NCBI RefSeq assembly: GCF_014207605.1
Contig: NZ_JACHHI010000003.1
Span: 207,728 to 271,727 of the forward strand
Source of the DNA: Negativicoccus succinicivorans
GTDB taxonomy: Bacteria; Bacillota; Negativicutes; Veillonellales; Negativicoccaceae
DNA length: 64,000 nucleotides
Direction: 5' to 3'
The notes under the pieces are model-generated. The model worked only from the letters and a program-made list of their open reading frames with translations, searched no databases and was not told the DNA's origin. Positions 55,142 to 63,947 of the stretch are shown piece by piece; within the stretch, counting starts at the first letter, position 1; the number at the start of each line of letters is the position of its first letter. The position numbers were made by a program, and so were the translations under genes.

Positions 55142-56071
55142 ATTAATTTTCAACCGTTTGCCATCGAAGATAAACCGATTTTAGATCGCTTTTTCAGTGA
55201 ACATCATTACGAACAATCGGAATGCGCGTTCGGTACGCTTTTCATTTGGCAGGATGCGTTTCGCCTCGCGTGGGCGGTCGAAGACGATATTCTGTTTATT
55301 CGCGCGGGTCGGTACGGTCACGAGTTTTTATTGCCGCCGTTCGCGGGCGAAAATAATTCCTTTGTGGCGGGACTGCGCAAGGCCGAAGATTGGTTCGCGG
55401 AGCAACATTTACCGTTCCTTTTGAAAGGCGTTTCACCGTGGGTCGTGGAGCGGATGAAGGAGCTGTGCCCGAGCTGCTATCGCTATGAACGCGACCGCGA
55501 TAATTTTGAATACATTTATAAGACAAGCGATTTAATTAACCTGCCGGGCAAGTCGTTGCGGCAAAAGAAAAATCACGTGAACGCGTTTCGGCGGGATTAT
55601 GTGGGTTACGAGTATGTGGATCTCGGACCGGAGCATAAAGAAGAATGTTTGGCGGTGGCCGATGAATGGCTCGATGAACACCAGACGACGGAAGATATGG
55701 CGGCGGAACGGGTCGGCATCGAACGGGTGTTTGACAACTGGGACGCGCTCGGCGTGAAGGGCGGCGCGATTCGGATTTACGGCAAGATCATCGCGTTTTC
55801 GATCGGCGAGTATATCCACCCGAAGTTGGCGGTAGTTCACTTTGAAAAAGCGAATCCGAATGTGCGCGGCAGTTTCCAAATCATCAATCAGGAATTTGTC
55901 AGCCACGCCTGGGCGGATACCGAATTTATCAACCGTGAGGAAGATATGGGCATCGATGGTATGCGGCAGGCGAAAGAAAGCTACCATCCGGATCATTTCG
56001 CGGAAACATATGACGTATATTTGGCCGACGGCGTTTGCGGCAAGCCGTTGGCGCGGGAGCTCAGTGAATGA
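55142..56071 (+). CDS. DUF2156 family protein with probable AUU start codon
   Basis: The family alignment clearly begins upstream of the first usual start codon: INFQPFAIEDKPILDRFFSE continues into SECAFGTLFIWQDAFRLAW, a normal DUF2156 opening. In this frame a TGA ends at 55135 and no ATG, GTG or TTG follows before 55331. The only candidates are ATC 55136, ATC 55139 and ATT 55142. AGGAG (55128-55132) is 9 bases before ATT. The protein is then 309 residues. DUF2156 relates to the C-terminal half of MprF-type aminoacyl-transferases. The stop overlaps the GNAT start. Confidence 0.78.
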   Translation: MNFQPFAIEDKPILDRFFSEHHYEQSECAFGTLFIWQDAFRLAWAVEDDILFIRAGRYGHEFLLPPFAGENNSFVAGLRKAEDWFAEQHLPFLLKGVSPWVVERMKELCPSCYRYERDRDNFEYIYKTSDLINLPGKSLRQKKNHVNAFRRDYVGYEYVDLGPEHKEECLAVADEWLDEHQTTEDMAAERVGIERVFDNWDALGVKGGAIRIYGKIIAFSIGEYIHPKLAVVHFEKANPNVRGSFQIINQEFVSHAWADTEFINREEDMGIDGMRQAKESYHPDHFAETYDVYLADGVCGKPLARELSE

Positions 56072-57237
56072 TACGTACGGCGCAAGAGCGTGACCGCGCG
56101 GCGGTAGAGGCGCTCTGGGATTACCACTTTGAAAAACGCGACGAACCGTTTTTTCCATTTTATTTTCAAGAATGTTACCGTCCCGAGGAAACGCTTTTAT
56201 ATACCACGGAGACAGGGCTTGCGGCGGCGTTACATTTGCGGCGTTATACGCTTTCGATCCGCGGCGCGTCCGTGCCGGTGACGTATATCGTGGGACTGGC
56301 GACGCATCCGGCGGCGCGCGGGCGCGGCTATGCCGGTGCGCTTTTACAGGCGGCGCTGGCGGAAGGTAACCGTCTCGGACGCTACGCCAATATTTTGATG
56401 CCGTCGGCGGCGGGTTTTTATATCCCGCGCGGCTGGTCGCTGTATTGCCACCAGTGGCGGCGGCGGAGCGCGTTTGAGTCGCGCGCGCAGGCGTACGCGC
56501 TGCCGGCGGGCGATATTCATTACGAATGGTTGGCGCGGGAAAGTTCCGTGCAACCGCTTGTTGATTTATATCGGGCGGCGATGGCGGGCGTTTCCGGCTA
56601 CGCCGAACGGGACGCGGAAACATTTGCACGACTGGTGCGCGGCCAGCTGGCGGAAGGATACGCGGTGGTCGCGTATGAAGGAGCGCAACCGCTCGGCTAT
56701 GTATTTTTCTCGCGCCAGGACGAAACGCTGTTGGTCGGAGAATGGATTTCGCCGACCGCGGCGGGCGATCGCGCGTTATATCAATTCATTCGTCAACAGG
56801 CGGGCGAGTTCAAAGACTGGGTGCGCTTCGCCCCGCTGGATGACGCTTCCTATCTGACGTGGCCGGACGGCGCGGAACATATTTACACGCAAAATGAAAC
56901 GTTTCCGTTCATGATGATTCGCATCGCGGATGTGGCCAAGTTTTGGTCGCAAATTCCGGCGGCGACTGCCGGCGCGCTGAATGTCGCGGTAACACTGCCC
57001 GAAGGCGCGACGGAAACATATTGCGTGACGGCGGTAAACGGCATCAGTCGCGTCGAACCGACGCAAGACGCGGCGGATGTGACGACGGATATCGGCACGC
57101 TCGGCGTCATGCTCATCGGACGGCTGACGGCCGGCGCCTTGGCGCGCGCGGGACGTCTGACGGGGGATGCGGAAGCGATCGCGTTGCTGGATCGATTGTA
57201 TCCGGCGCAGCGCGTATATATTAATGAGTGGTATTGA
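56068..57237 (+). CDS. GNAT family acetyltransferase, Eis-like
   Basis: A 389-residue protein. The first GNAT domain (about 1-140) has the acetyl-CoA site VGLATHPAARGRGYAGALL; a second GNAT-like half (about 145-285) and a small C-terminal SCP2-like domain (about 290-385) follow, the Eis layout. Such enzymes acetylate lysines or amines, some aminoglycosides; substrate here is unknown. It overlaps the DUF2156 gene by 4 bp, so the two may act on related substrates. Confidence 0.85.
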   Translation: MIRTAQERDRAAVEALWDYHFEKRDEPFFPFYFQECYRPEETLLYTTETGLAAALHLRRYTLSIRGASVPVTYIVGLATHPAARGRGYAGALLQAALAEGNRLGRYANILMPSAAGFYIPRGWSLYCHQWRRRSAFESRAQAYALPAGDIHYEWLARESSVQPLVDLYRAAMAGVSGYAERDAETFARLVRGQLAEGYAVVAYEGAQPLGYVFFSRQDETLLVGEWISPTAAGDRALYQFIRQQAGEFKDWVRFAPLDDASYLTWPDGAEHIYTQNETFPFMMIRIADVAKFWSQIPAATAGALNVAVTLPEGATETYCVTAVNGISRVEPTQDAADVTTDIGTLGVMLIGRLTAGALARAGRLTGDAEAIALLDRLYPAQRVYINEWY

Positions 57238-57313
57238 GCGGCTGACAGTATGCCGTAGACGGTCCCTTATCGCCGCGGCATTTTAGGCGAACGACAAGGA
57301 CGAGGAGGGCGCA

Positions 57314-57877
57314 ATGCGGGAAATTTATTTGGCAGGAGGATGTTTCTGGGGACTGGAAGAAGTGTTTTCACGCTTGCCCGGAGTGATCGCGACGGAAGTC
57401 GGCTACGCCAACAGCAAGCAGGCGGCGCCGAGCTATGAAGATGTGTGCACGGATGAAACCGGCGCGGCCGAAACGGTCAAGGTAACGTATGATCCGCAAA
57501 AGATCGCGTTGACGGACATTCTCGGCGTGTTCTTCACCGTCATTGATCCGTACAGTAAAAATCGTCAGGGCAATGACATCGGCAGTCAATATCGGACCGG
57601 CGTGTACTATACCGATCCCGCCGATGAGCCGATGCTGGAGCAATATTTTAACCGTTTGCAGCAGCTCGACCAAGAGGGCGCGATGACGATTCATGAAGAA
57701 CCTGCTGTTCTCGGCGGTAAAAAAATACAGACGGAATTATTGCCGTTGGAAAATTTTTACACCGCGGAAGAGGAGCATCAAAACTATTTAAAGAAACACC
57801 CGCAGGGCTATTGCCATATTAATCTGGCGGCGCTCGAACGCGCCGGCGTGATTACTGCGGCCGAAACGAAGGAGTGA
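57314..57877 (+). CDS. msrA: Peptide methionine-S-sulfoxide reductase MsrA
   Basis: A 187-residue repair enzyme that reduces the S-epimer of methionine sulfoxide. Catalytic Cys10 lies in GGCFWGLEEVF; YTDPADEPMLEQYF and a C-terminal PQGYCHIN motif, whose Cys may act as resolving residue, are present. Start after GAGGAGGG. It is followed 7 bp later by the DUF1858 fusion gene, suggesting a shared redox operon. Confidence 0.94.
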   Translation: MREIYLAGGCFWGLEEVFSRLPGVIATEVGYANSKQAAPSYEDVCTDETGAAETVKVTYDPQKIALTDILGVFFTVIDPYSKNRQGNDIGSQYRTGVYYTDPADEPMLEQYFNRLQQLDQEGAMTIHEEPAVLGGKKIQTELLPLENFYTAEEEHQNYLKKHPQGYCHINLAALERAGVITAAETKE

Positions 57878-57884
57878 CGTAGAG

Positions 57885-58874
57885 TTGAGCAATATGACCT
57901 ATGCGCTGGCGGTTCATTTCGCCACCAAAGGCGAAGGATGCAAGGCGTTTTTAAAAACGGCGGAAGACGCGGCGAAAATGTATCAGGCGAGCATCATTCT
58001 GCAGCCGAACGGCGATGTGACGCTGGCGGGTATCGCCGCCGATGAAGTCGCGCCACTGTTGATCGCGACGGGCATGTCGCCGTACGCGGAATGGCCGCGA
58101 GATGTCGTCACCTGCGATATCGAGACGCCGTTGCCGCTGCGCGCGGTCGGCATGGAAGACGGCTGGGAAATATTTCTCGGCGATAATGTCTTTGTCGGTT
58201 TCGTGAGCATGCCTGATGATGCCGTGCGGATTTTGGAACGCGCGGGCGCTTTCTACACGAATCAGGAAAAATTTGAAACGCTGCCGCATTTTGTGGAACG
58301 CATCGGGCTGGACGCGTTTCGTCGTGAAGTGCTCGGCGTCGAACCGCTGACGGACGCTTCGGCCTTGCCGCCGGAATACACGTCGGGGGGCGATTTTTAC
58401 AATCTCGCGTATGATCCCGCACCACCGACCGACTGGGATGAACGCCCGGCGGCGCGGACGCTGCATCATGGCGATTTCGTGCGCCCGGATGACAATTTGA
58501 TGCAAATTCTGACGGTGTATCCGGAAATGGGACCGCTGTTTATGGAATACGGCATGCATTGCATCGGTTGCGTCATTTCCTACGACGAAAGTTTGTGGGA
58601 AGCGTGCCAGGTGCACGGCCTCGATATTTTTGAAATCATGGGCGAAATGAATGAATACCTGGCCGATAAACTCGGTAAGGAACTGATCACGGGAGAGACG
58701 CCGCTGCAGGAATTATTCACCATGTATCCGCAGACGGTGAGCGTACTGCAGGAATACGGCATTTCGTTGCCCGATGAAATGTCCACGACCTTGGGCGCGC
58801 TCGCGGCGGAGCGCTCCGTCAGCGAAGCCGATCTTTTGGCGCAAATTCATCGTAAATTGCGCAAGGAGGTCTGA
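57885..58874 (+). CDS. Fusion of nitrite/sulfite-reductase-like half domain and two DUF1858 domains
   Basis: A 329-residue protein from TTG 57885 (AAGGAG 10 bases upstream). Residues about 1-155 resemble a sirohaem nitrite/sulfite reductase ferredoxin-like half domain (GDVTLAGIAADEVAPLLIATG), without iron-sulfur cysteines. Residues about 195-255 form a DUF1858/hybrid-cluster-associated domain with HCIGC (Cys226, Cys229) likely redox-active. A second DUF1858-like stretch (about 265-325) lacks the cysteines. In an msrA operon, a sulfur or nitrosative redox role is plausible; not known. Confidence 0.65.
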   Translation: MSNMTYALAVHFATKGEGCKAFLKTAEDAAKMYQASIILQPNGDVTLAGIAADEVAPLLIATGMSPYAEWPRDVVTCDIETPLPLRAVGMEDGWEIFLGDNVFVGFVSMPDDAVRILERAGAFYTNQEKFETLPHFVERIGLDAFRREVLGVEPLTDASALPPEYTSGGDFYNLAYDPAPPTDWDERPAARTLHHGDFVRPDDNLMQILTVYPEMGPLFMEYGMHCIGCVISYDESLWEACQVHGLDIFEIMGEMNEYLADKLGKELITGETPLQELFTMYPQTVSVLQEYGISLPDEMSTTLGALAAERSVSEADLLAQIHRKLRKEV

Positions 58875-59527
58875 TGGAAACCAATCGAGCAGCGCTTATT
58901 TACGCGCAGGCGGCCGCGAGTGACGGACGTTTTCTGCGCTTGCACGAGGCGGCGCGACGCGTTTTCGGACAGGAAGCGGATCGGCGGTACGCGGAGGTCG
59001 TTTTGCAATACGGCAAACCGCAGACGCCGGACTACCGTTTGGAAGATCTGTTACCCGCCGATACGGACGATCTGACGCCATTGGCGACAGTGGTGCGCAC
59101 GGCGCTCACGCGCGAGGCGGCATATATCGCGGCGCTCTATGATTTCGAGGTGGCGCCGGCATCGGAACTGACCGCCGGTATTTGGACGCGCGACGGCCAG
59201 CGGCAAGGCATGGAAGCGCGACGTTCGGCGCTGTCGGTGGATACGGCGTTGCAAGCGGCGCAGACGTTGACGCAAAGTCTGTGGGGGATCCCGACGTGGC
59301 CGCAGGAAGTCAACGTATTGGCGGCCAGTGACGAGCTTTTTGCCTGGGAAATGCCGTTGCCGTTTTTGCAGGATATTTGGCGGGACATCGAACTTGCGCA
59401 GGAAGAATGGTTGACGCTTTGGGCGCTGTGGTTGCGCGCGTACGTACACGCGCTCACGCCCGCGTGCCATTTCGTCGCGGACGAGACGACGTCACCGCAA
59501 CGCTTCATCATCACGAAAGTAAAATAA
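58874..59527 (+). CDS. Protein of unknown function downstream of the DUF1858 fusion
   Basis: A 217-residue, mostly helical, acidic protein, no signal peptide or membrane helix. The layout (helices with ALIYAQAAASDGRFLRLHEAARR, later LPFLQDIWRDIELAQEEWLTLWALWLRAYVHAL) vaguely resembles TorD/NarJ-type chaperones for redox enzymes. No motif confirms this. The stop of the fusion gene overlaps its ATG by one base (TGATG), so it is coupled. Confidence 0.6.
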   Translation: METNRAALIYAQAAASDGRFLRLHEAARRVFGQEADRRYAEVVLQYGKPQTPDYRLEDLLPADTDDLTPLATVVRTALTREAAYIAALYDFEVAPASELTAGIWTRDGQRQGMEARRSALSVDTALQAAQTLTQSLWGIPTWPQEVNVLAASDELFAWEMPLPFLQDIWRDIELAQEEWLTLWALWLRAYVHALTPACHFVADETTSPQRFIITKVK

Positions 59528-59533
59528 GACAAT

Positions 59534-59562
59534 AAAAAACACTCCGTACGGAGTGTTTTTTT
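59534..59562. terminator. Bidirectional terminator between the unknown gene and lepB
   Basis: AACACTCCGTACGGAGTGTT palindrome with A- and T-runs. Confidence 0.9.
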
Positions 59563-59566
59563 GTGC

Positions 59567-60133
59567 TTAAAATTCGTACACTACATTGCCCAACACATGA
59601 CCGATCGGTACGGGTCCGATGTAGCGGCTGTCGCTGGAGTGGTTGCGGTTGTCGCCCATGACGAACACCGTGCCCTCGGGAACGATAAACTCACCGTCTA
59701 AGTTAAATTTCATCGGTTCGTTGATGTACGGTTCGTTCAGCGCGCGGCCGTTTCGGTAAACATGCCCGTCGCGGAAACCGAGACGATCCCCCGGATGACC
59801 GATAACGCGTTTAACCCAAATGTAGTTCGCCGCGTACGAGGAATCCACAAGTGACATGTAGTTGTACGCAGGCTCCGCGAAATCATCGCCCCAATCGCGC
59901 GGCCGTTGCGTGCGGCTGTCGATGATGACGATTTGTCCGTAGTCGGGCAGCTCCCGCAGCACGTGGCTGATTTTGGAAACCAATAAATACTGACCGTTAT
60001 GCAGCGTCGGCACCATCGATTCGCCGGCGACGCGGGTCGGCACAAAAATAAAAATGTGAATCAGCATGGCCAGCGCCAATGCCACAATGATTGAATAAAC
60101 CCAATCCCATACTTCTTTCCAAAAATGATTCAT
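59567..60133 (-). CDS. lepB: Signal peptidase I
   Basis: A 188-residue protease that removes signal peptides. One N-terminal membrane helix (about 12-30), catalytic Ser39 in AGESMVPTL, Lys108 in WVKRVIGHPGD, and box E VMGDNRNHSSDSR are present. ATG 60133 follows GAGGAGG; the upstream start at 60157 is less suitable. Normal short Firmicute-type length. Confidence 0.95.
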   Translation of the reverse strand: MNHFWKEVWDWVYSIIVALALAMLIHIFIFVPTRVAGESMVPTLHNGQYLLVSKISHVLRELPDYGQIVIIDSRTQRPRDWGDDFAEPAYNYMSLVDSSYAANYIWVKRVIGHPGDRLGFRDGHVYRNGRALNEPYINEPMKFNLDGEFIVPEGTVFVMGDNRNHSSDSRYIGPVPIGHVLGNVVYEF

Positions 60134-60353
60134 AAGTCCTCCTCGCAGTTCATTCATTTATTTATTGTAGCAACTGCCTTTGGAACTGGCAAGAATAAAA
60201 GCGCGAACACGGAAATTTATCAGGTTACACTAATCATTCATAAAATGCAAATAGTATACAACATATATTCATTTCGTATATACGGTATTTTTAAAGATTT
60301 TTTGTGATAGTATAGAAAACGTAATGTTTTTAGTAAAAGAAAGAGGAGAATAA

Positions 60354-61814
60354 ATGGAGCTGTTTCGCAAAAAGTCGTTGGGAATGTTTCAGCATAATTT
60401 AGCGCAGAGTTCGTTGAAAAAAGGTTTGAACGCGATCGACATCACCTTGCTCGGTTTAGGTATCATTATCGGCACGGGCATCTTCGTGCTGACGGGCGTG
60501 GTCGCGGCGGACTATGCCGGTCCGGGCATCATGCTTTCCTTTATTTTGGCGGGGATCACCTGCGCGTTCGTCGCACTCGCGTATTCGGAACTGGCAGCGG
60601 CTTTGCCGGTGGCGGGCTCGGGCTACACGTACACGTACAGCACGCTCGGTGAAATCGTCGCGTGGCTCGTCGGCTGGGGACTGATTTTGGAATATTCCGT
60701 CGGTTCGGCGACAGTCGCGGTCGGTTGGAGCGCGTACCTGACCGGCTTGTTGAAATCGACCGGTTTCCATTTGCCGCAGGCGCTGACGGCGGGACCGATG
60801 GAAGGCGGGCTGATCAATTTGCCGGCGATGCTCATTGTCGGTATTATCACCTTGCTTTTGATTCGAGGCACGAAAGAATCCGCGCGCGTCAATAAAATTC
60901 TCGTCTTCATCAAAGTCGCGGCGATTTTTATTTTCCTTTTCCTCGCGGCGCCGAGTGTGGAACCTGTCAACTGGGTGCCTGTATTGCCCTTTGGCTGGCA
61001 CGGCGTCTCGGCCGGTACGGCGGTTATTTTCTTCTCGTATATCGGCTTTGATTGCATCGCTACCGCGGCGGAGGAAACGAATAATCCGAATCGCGACATG
61101 CCGATCGGCATCATCGCGTCGCTTTTGATCTGCACCTTGCTTTACATCGCGGTCAGCGCCGTCTTGACCGGCGTCGTTCCTTACAGTGATTTGAATAATG
61201 CGGAACCGGTCGCCTACGTCTTGCGCCATCTCGGCTACTCGTTCGGCTCGGCGCTGGTCGGTACCGGCGCGCTTTGCGGCCTTTCGACCGTTATTTTAGT
61301 CTTTCTCTTTGCGCAAAGCCGTGTTTTCTTTGCCATGAGCCGTGACGGACTGTTGCCGAAATCGTTCTCCAAAGTAAACGCCAAAACCGGCACGCCGGTG
61401 GAAGTCACGTTGATCGTCGGCACGCTCGTCGCCATCATGGCGGGTCTTACCCCGATTCATGTCATCGCGGAAATGACGAGCGCGGGCACGCTCTTCGCGT
61501 TCCTTTGCTCGTTGCTCGGCGTCATGATCTTGCGGAAACGGCATCCGGAGTTGCCGCGCCCGTTCCGCTGTCCGGCGCTTTACCCGATGGCCACATTGGG
61601 GATCGTCTTTTGCGGCTACATTTTCAGCAATCTTTCCGTGCATACGTTCATGATGTTCGGCGGCTGGCTTTTTGTCGGACTGTTGATTTATTTATTCTAC
61701 GGCCATAAGCACAGCGTGCTCTCCGTCGGCAGTGACGCTCATCGGCGCTACCGCGCGCAGGTGGAAGATTCCGAAACATTTGGCGCCGGCACGACCGCCG
61801 CGTCCGAATCGTAA
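60354..61814 (+). CDS. APC superfamily amino acid permease
   Basis: A 486-residue transporter with about 12 membrane helices, similar to the CAT-like YfnA/cationic amino acid transporter group. LLGLGIIIGTGIFVLTGVVAAD begins helix 1; SGYTYTYSTLGEIVAW and FFSYIGFDCIATAAEETNNPNRD are family signatures. AGAGGAG precedes ATG. The upstream region (60134-60353) is AT-rich, with only a weak promoter (TAGTAT-like -10). Substrate unknown. Confidence 0.88.
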   Translation: MELFRKKSLGMFQHNLAQSSLKKGLNAIDITLLGLGIIIGTGIFVLTGVVAADYAGPGIMLSFILAGITCAFVALAYSELAAALPVAGSGYTYTYSTLGEIVAWLVGWGLILEYSVGSATVAVGWSAYLTGLLKSTGFHLPQALTAGPMEGGLINLPAMLIVGIITLLLIRGTKESARVNKILVFIKVAAIFIFLFLAAPSVEPVNWVPVLPFGWHGVSAGTAVIFFSYIGFDCIATAAEETNNPNRDMPIGIIASLLICTLLYIAVSAVLTGVVPYSDLNNAEPVAYVLRHLGYSFGSALVGTGALCGLSTVILVFLFAQSRVFFAMSRDGLLPKSFSKVNAKTGTPVEVTLIVGTLVAIMAGLTPIHVIAEMTSAGTLFAFLCSLLGVMILRKRHPELPRPFRCPALYPMATLGIVFCGYIFSNLSVHTFMMFGGWLFVGLLIYLFYGHKHSVLSVGSDAHRRYRAQVEDSETFGAGTTAASES

Positions 61815-61835
61815 ACTCGCTTTCCCGTACATACG

Positions 61836-61863
61836 AAAAGCCCCTCGCGCAGAGGGGCTTTTT
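61836..61863 (+). terminator. Terminator after the permease
   Basis: AAGCCCCTC/GAGGGGCTT hairpin with T-run. Confidence 0.9.
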
Positions 61864-61927
61864 CATATGGCGCATGATGAAAAAAGAAAATGCGGAGGTA
61901 AATGGTTCTTTTAGCATATCGAAACGC

Positions 61928-61956
61928 TTGAATATTAAAAACGGGCGTGCTATAAT
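61928..61956 (+). promoter_or_regulatory. Promoter of the aldehyde dehydrogenase gene
   Basis: TTGAAT, 17-bp spacer, perfect TATAAT; the mRNA leader is about 55 bases. Confidence 0.75.
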
Positions 61957-62017
61957 CAAACTATCTCATATAGATAAAATTCGAAATGCAGACAAGTATG
62001 CAGAAAGGATGGTATTG

Positions 62018-63508
62018 ATGAAAGCAAAGTTGCAAAAGAAATACGATCTTTATATTGGCGGTGAATGGGTCGCGGCGGGTGATCAAGAACTGATTGCCGT
62101 ACATAGCCCGATTGACGGCAAAGAACTGGCGAAAATCGCGGAAGCCACCGAAGCCGATGTAGAGAAAGCGGTTGTGGCGGCGCAGGAAGCATTTGAAAAC
62201 TGGAAAAAAACCACGCCGCAGGAACGTCAGCAGGTACTGACGGCGATTGCGGATCTGATCGATGCCAATAAAGAGCATTTGGCGACGGTGGAAACGCTTG
62301 ACAACGGCAAACCGATCCGTGAAACGATGGCGGCCGATGTCCCGTTCGCGGCGGATCACTTCCGTTACTTCGGCGGTCTTCTGCGCGGTCGGGAAGGTTC
62401 GGCGACAATGCTTGACGAAAACACGCTCAGCCTCATCCTTCGCGAACCGATCGGCGTCGTCGGTCAGATTATTCCGTGGAACTTCCCGTTCCTGATGGCG
62501 GCGTGGAAATTGGCGCCGGCATTGGCGGCGGGCTGCACGGTCGTATTAAAACCGTCGAGCCACACCTCGCTTTCCATCTTGGAATTGGCGCGCTTAATTG
62601 ATGAAGCGGGCATTTTGCCGAAAGGCGTTCTGAACATCATCACCGGCAGCGGCTCCAAAGCGGGCGAATACATGCTGCAAAATAAAGGCTTCAGTAAATT
62701 GGCGTTCACCGGCTCGACCGCTGTCGGCCAGGGCGTATACGAAGCGGCCTGCTCACACATGATTCCGGCCACTTTGGAACTCGGCGGCAAATCGGCCAAC
62801 ATTTTCTTTGAGGATATGGACTGGGACGTTGCCATGGACGGCGCGCAACTCGGTATCCTCTTCAACCAGGGTCAGGTCTGCTGCGCGGGCTCGCGTATTT
62901 TCGTTCAGGAATCGATCTACGATGAATTCGTGGAACGTCTGGCGAAACTCTTCAAGAACGTCAAAGTCGGCAACCCGCTTGACGCGGACACCCAGATGGG
63001 CGCTTTGATCTATGAAGATCAACTCAAGAAAGTACTCAAATATGTGGAAATCGGTAAAGAAGAAGGAGCTCGTCTTGTGACCGGCGGCAAACGCATTACC
63101 AAAGACGGTCTCGACAAAGGTTTCTTCATCGAACCGACGATCTTTGCCGATGTGACCAACGACATGAAGATCGCGCAGGAAGAAATCTTCGGACCGGTCG
63201 TTGCTATACAGAAATTTAAAGATGAAGAAGAAGTCATTCGCTTGGCCAACGACAGCATTTACGGCCTCGGCGGCGGCGTCTTCACCACCAATATCAACAA
63301 AGCCATCCGTGTAGCGCGCGGTATTGAAACCGGCCGCATGTGGGTCAACACCTACAACCAGATTCCGGCAGGCGCACCGTTCGGCGGTTACAAGCAGTCC
63401 GGTATCGGTCGTGAAACCCATGCCATGATCTTGGATCACTACACCCAGGTGAAGAGCATCCTGATCAACCTCAACGAAGAACCGAGCGGCATGTACCAAA
63501 CGAAATAA
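62018..63508 (+). CDS. NAD(P)+-dependent aldehyde dehydrogenase
   Basis: A 496-residue enzyme of the ALDH superfamily, oxidising aldehydes to acids. IIPWNFPFLMAAWKLAPALAAG, FTGSTAVGQGV (cofactor fold), LELGGKSANI (general-base Glu) and NQGQVCCAGSRIFV (catalytic Cys near residue 300) are intact. ATG 62018 with AGAAAGGA upstream is preferred over earlier in-frame starts, which lie before or within the promoter. Close to acetaldehyde/broad-substrate ALDHs (AldB/ExaC-like). A terminator follows. Confidence 0.92.
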   Translation: MKAKLQKKYDLYIGGEWVAAGDQELIAVHSPIDGKELAKIAEATEADVEKAVVAAQEAFENWKKTTPQERQQVLTAIADLIDANKEHLATVETLDNGKPIRETMAADVPFAADHFRYFGGLLRGREGSATMLDENTLSLILREPIGVVGQIIPWNFPFLMAAWKLAPALAAGCTVVLKPSSHTSLSILELARLIDEAGILPKGVLNIITGSGSKAGEYMLQNKGFSKLAFTGSTAVGQGVYEAACSHMIPATLELGGKSANIFFEDMDWDVAMDGAQLGILFNQGQVCCAGSRIFVQESIYDEFVERLAKLFKNVKVGNPLDADTQMGALIYEDQLKKVLKYVEIGKEEGARLVTGGKRITKDGLDKGFFIEPTIFADVTNDMKIAQEEIFGPVVAIQKFKDEEEVIRLANDSIYGLGGGVFTTNINKAIRVARGIETGRMWVNTYNQIPAGAPFGGYKQSGIGRETHAMILDHYTQVKSILINLNEEPSGMYQTK

Positions 63509-63530
63509 TTCGTGCGCATACCCGCGCAGT

Positions 63531-63557
63531 AAAAGGAGCGCCACGGCGCTCCTTTTT
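63531..63557 (+). terminator. Terminator after the aldehyde dehydrogenase gene
   Basis: AAAAGGAGCGCC/GGCGCTCCTTTT, with a T-run. Confidence 0.9.
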
Positions 63558-63775
63558 TGTTGCTTGGCAACAACTTGCAAACGGTTACGATTACGCATAT
63601 AAGGATATATAAATAAAGAAGCATACGAACGTGACATTACGTCGTAAAAAATGGAAAAAACAATTGGCAAGTTCATTTTCTTATGCTACAATAAATCTCG
63701 CTTGCGTACTACCAACCCGATGTAGACGCTCTGTCAACGAGCGGCTAAAAAATGATCAAGAACGAAAATAAATTC

Positions 63776-63808
63776 TTGACAGTCGGTGCCGGGACATGAT
63801 AGTATAAA
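63776..63808 (+). promoter_or_regulatory. rRNA operon promoter
   Basis: Perfect TTGACA (63776-63781), then a -10 of TAGTAT (18-bp spacer) or TATAAA; about 140 bp upstream of 16S. The stretch 63558-63775 holds no gene. Confidence 0.75.
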
Positions 63809-63873
63809 TGAAGTCGCACGAAGCGACACGGTTCTTTGAAAACTGAACAATGCAATGAATTAACGCCAATGTG

Positions 63874-63895
63874 CGGGTCTGAATATTCAGACCCG
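63874..63895 (+). promoter_or_regulatory. Palindrome in the rRNA leader
   Basis: CGGGTCTGAATATTCAGACCCG is a perfect 22-bp palindrome, 53 bp before 16S. It probably forms part of the RNase III/16S processing stem or an antitermination leader; the upstream TTTGAAAACTGAACA is typical of Firmicute rRNA leaders. Confidence 0.6.
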
Positions 63896-63947
63896 AGTCA
63901 ATTACAAAAGTCCTTGGCAACAAGGCAAACAAATGAGCAATCAAACT

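Noticed and set aside
63756..63944. 62-residue minus-strand frame before 16S
   Set aside because: Antisense to the rRNA promoter and leader; no ribosome site.
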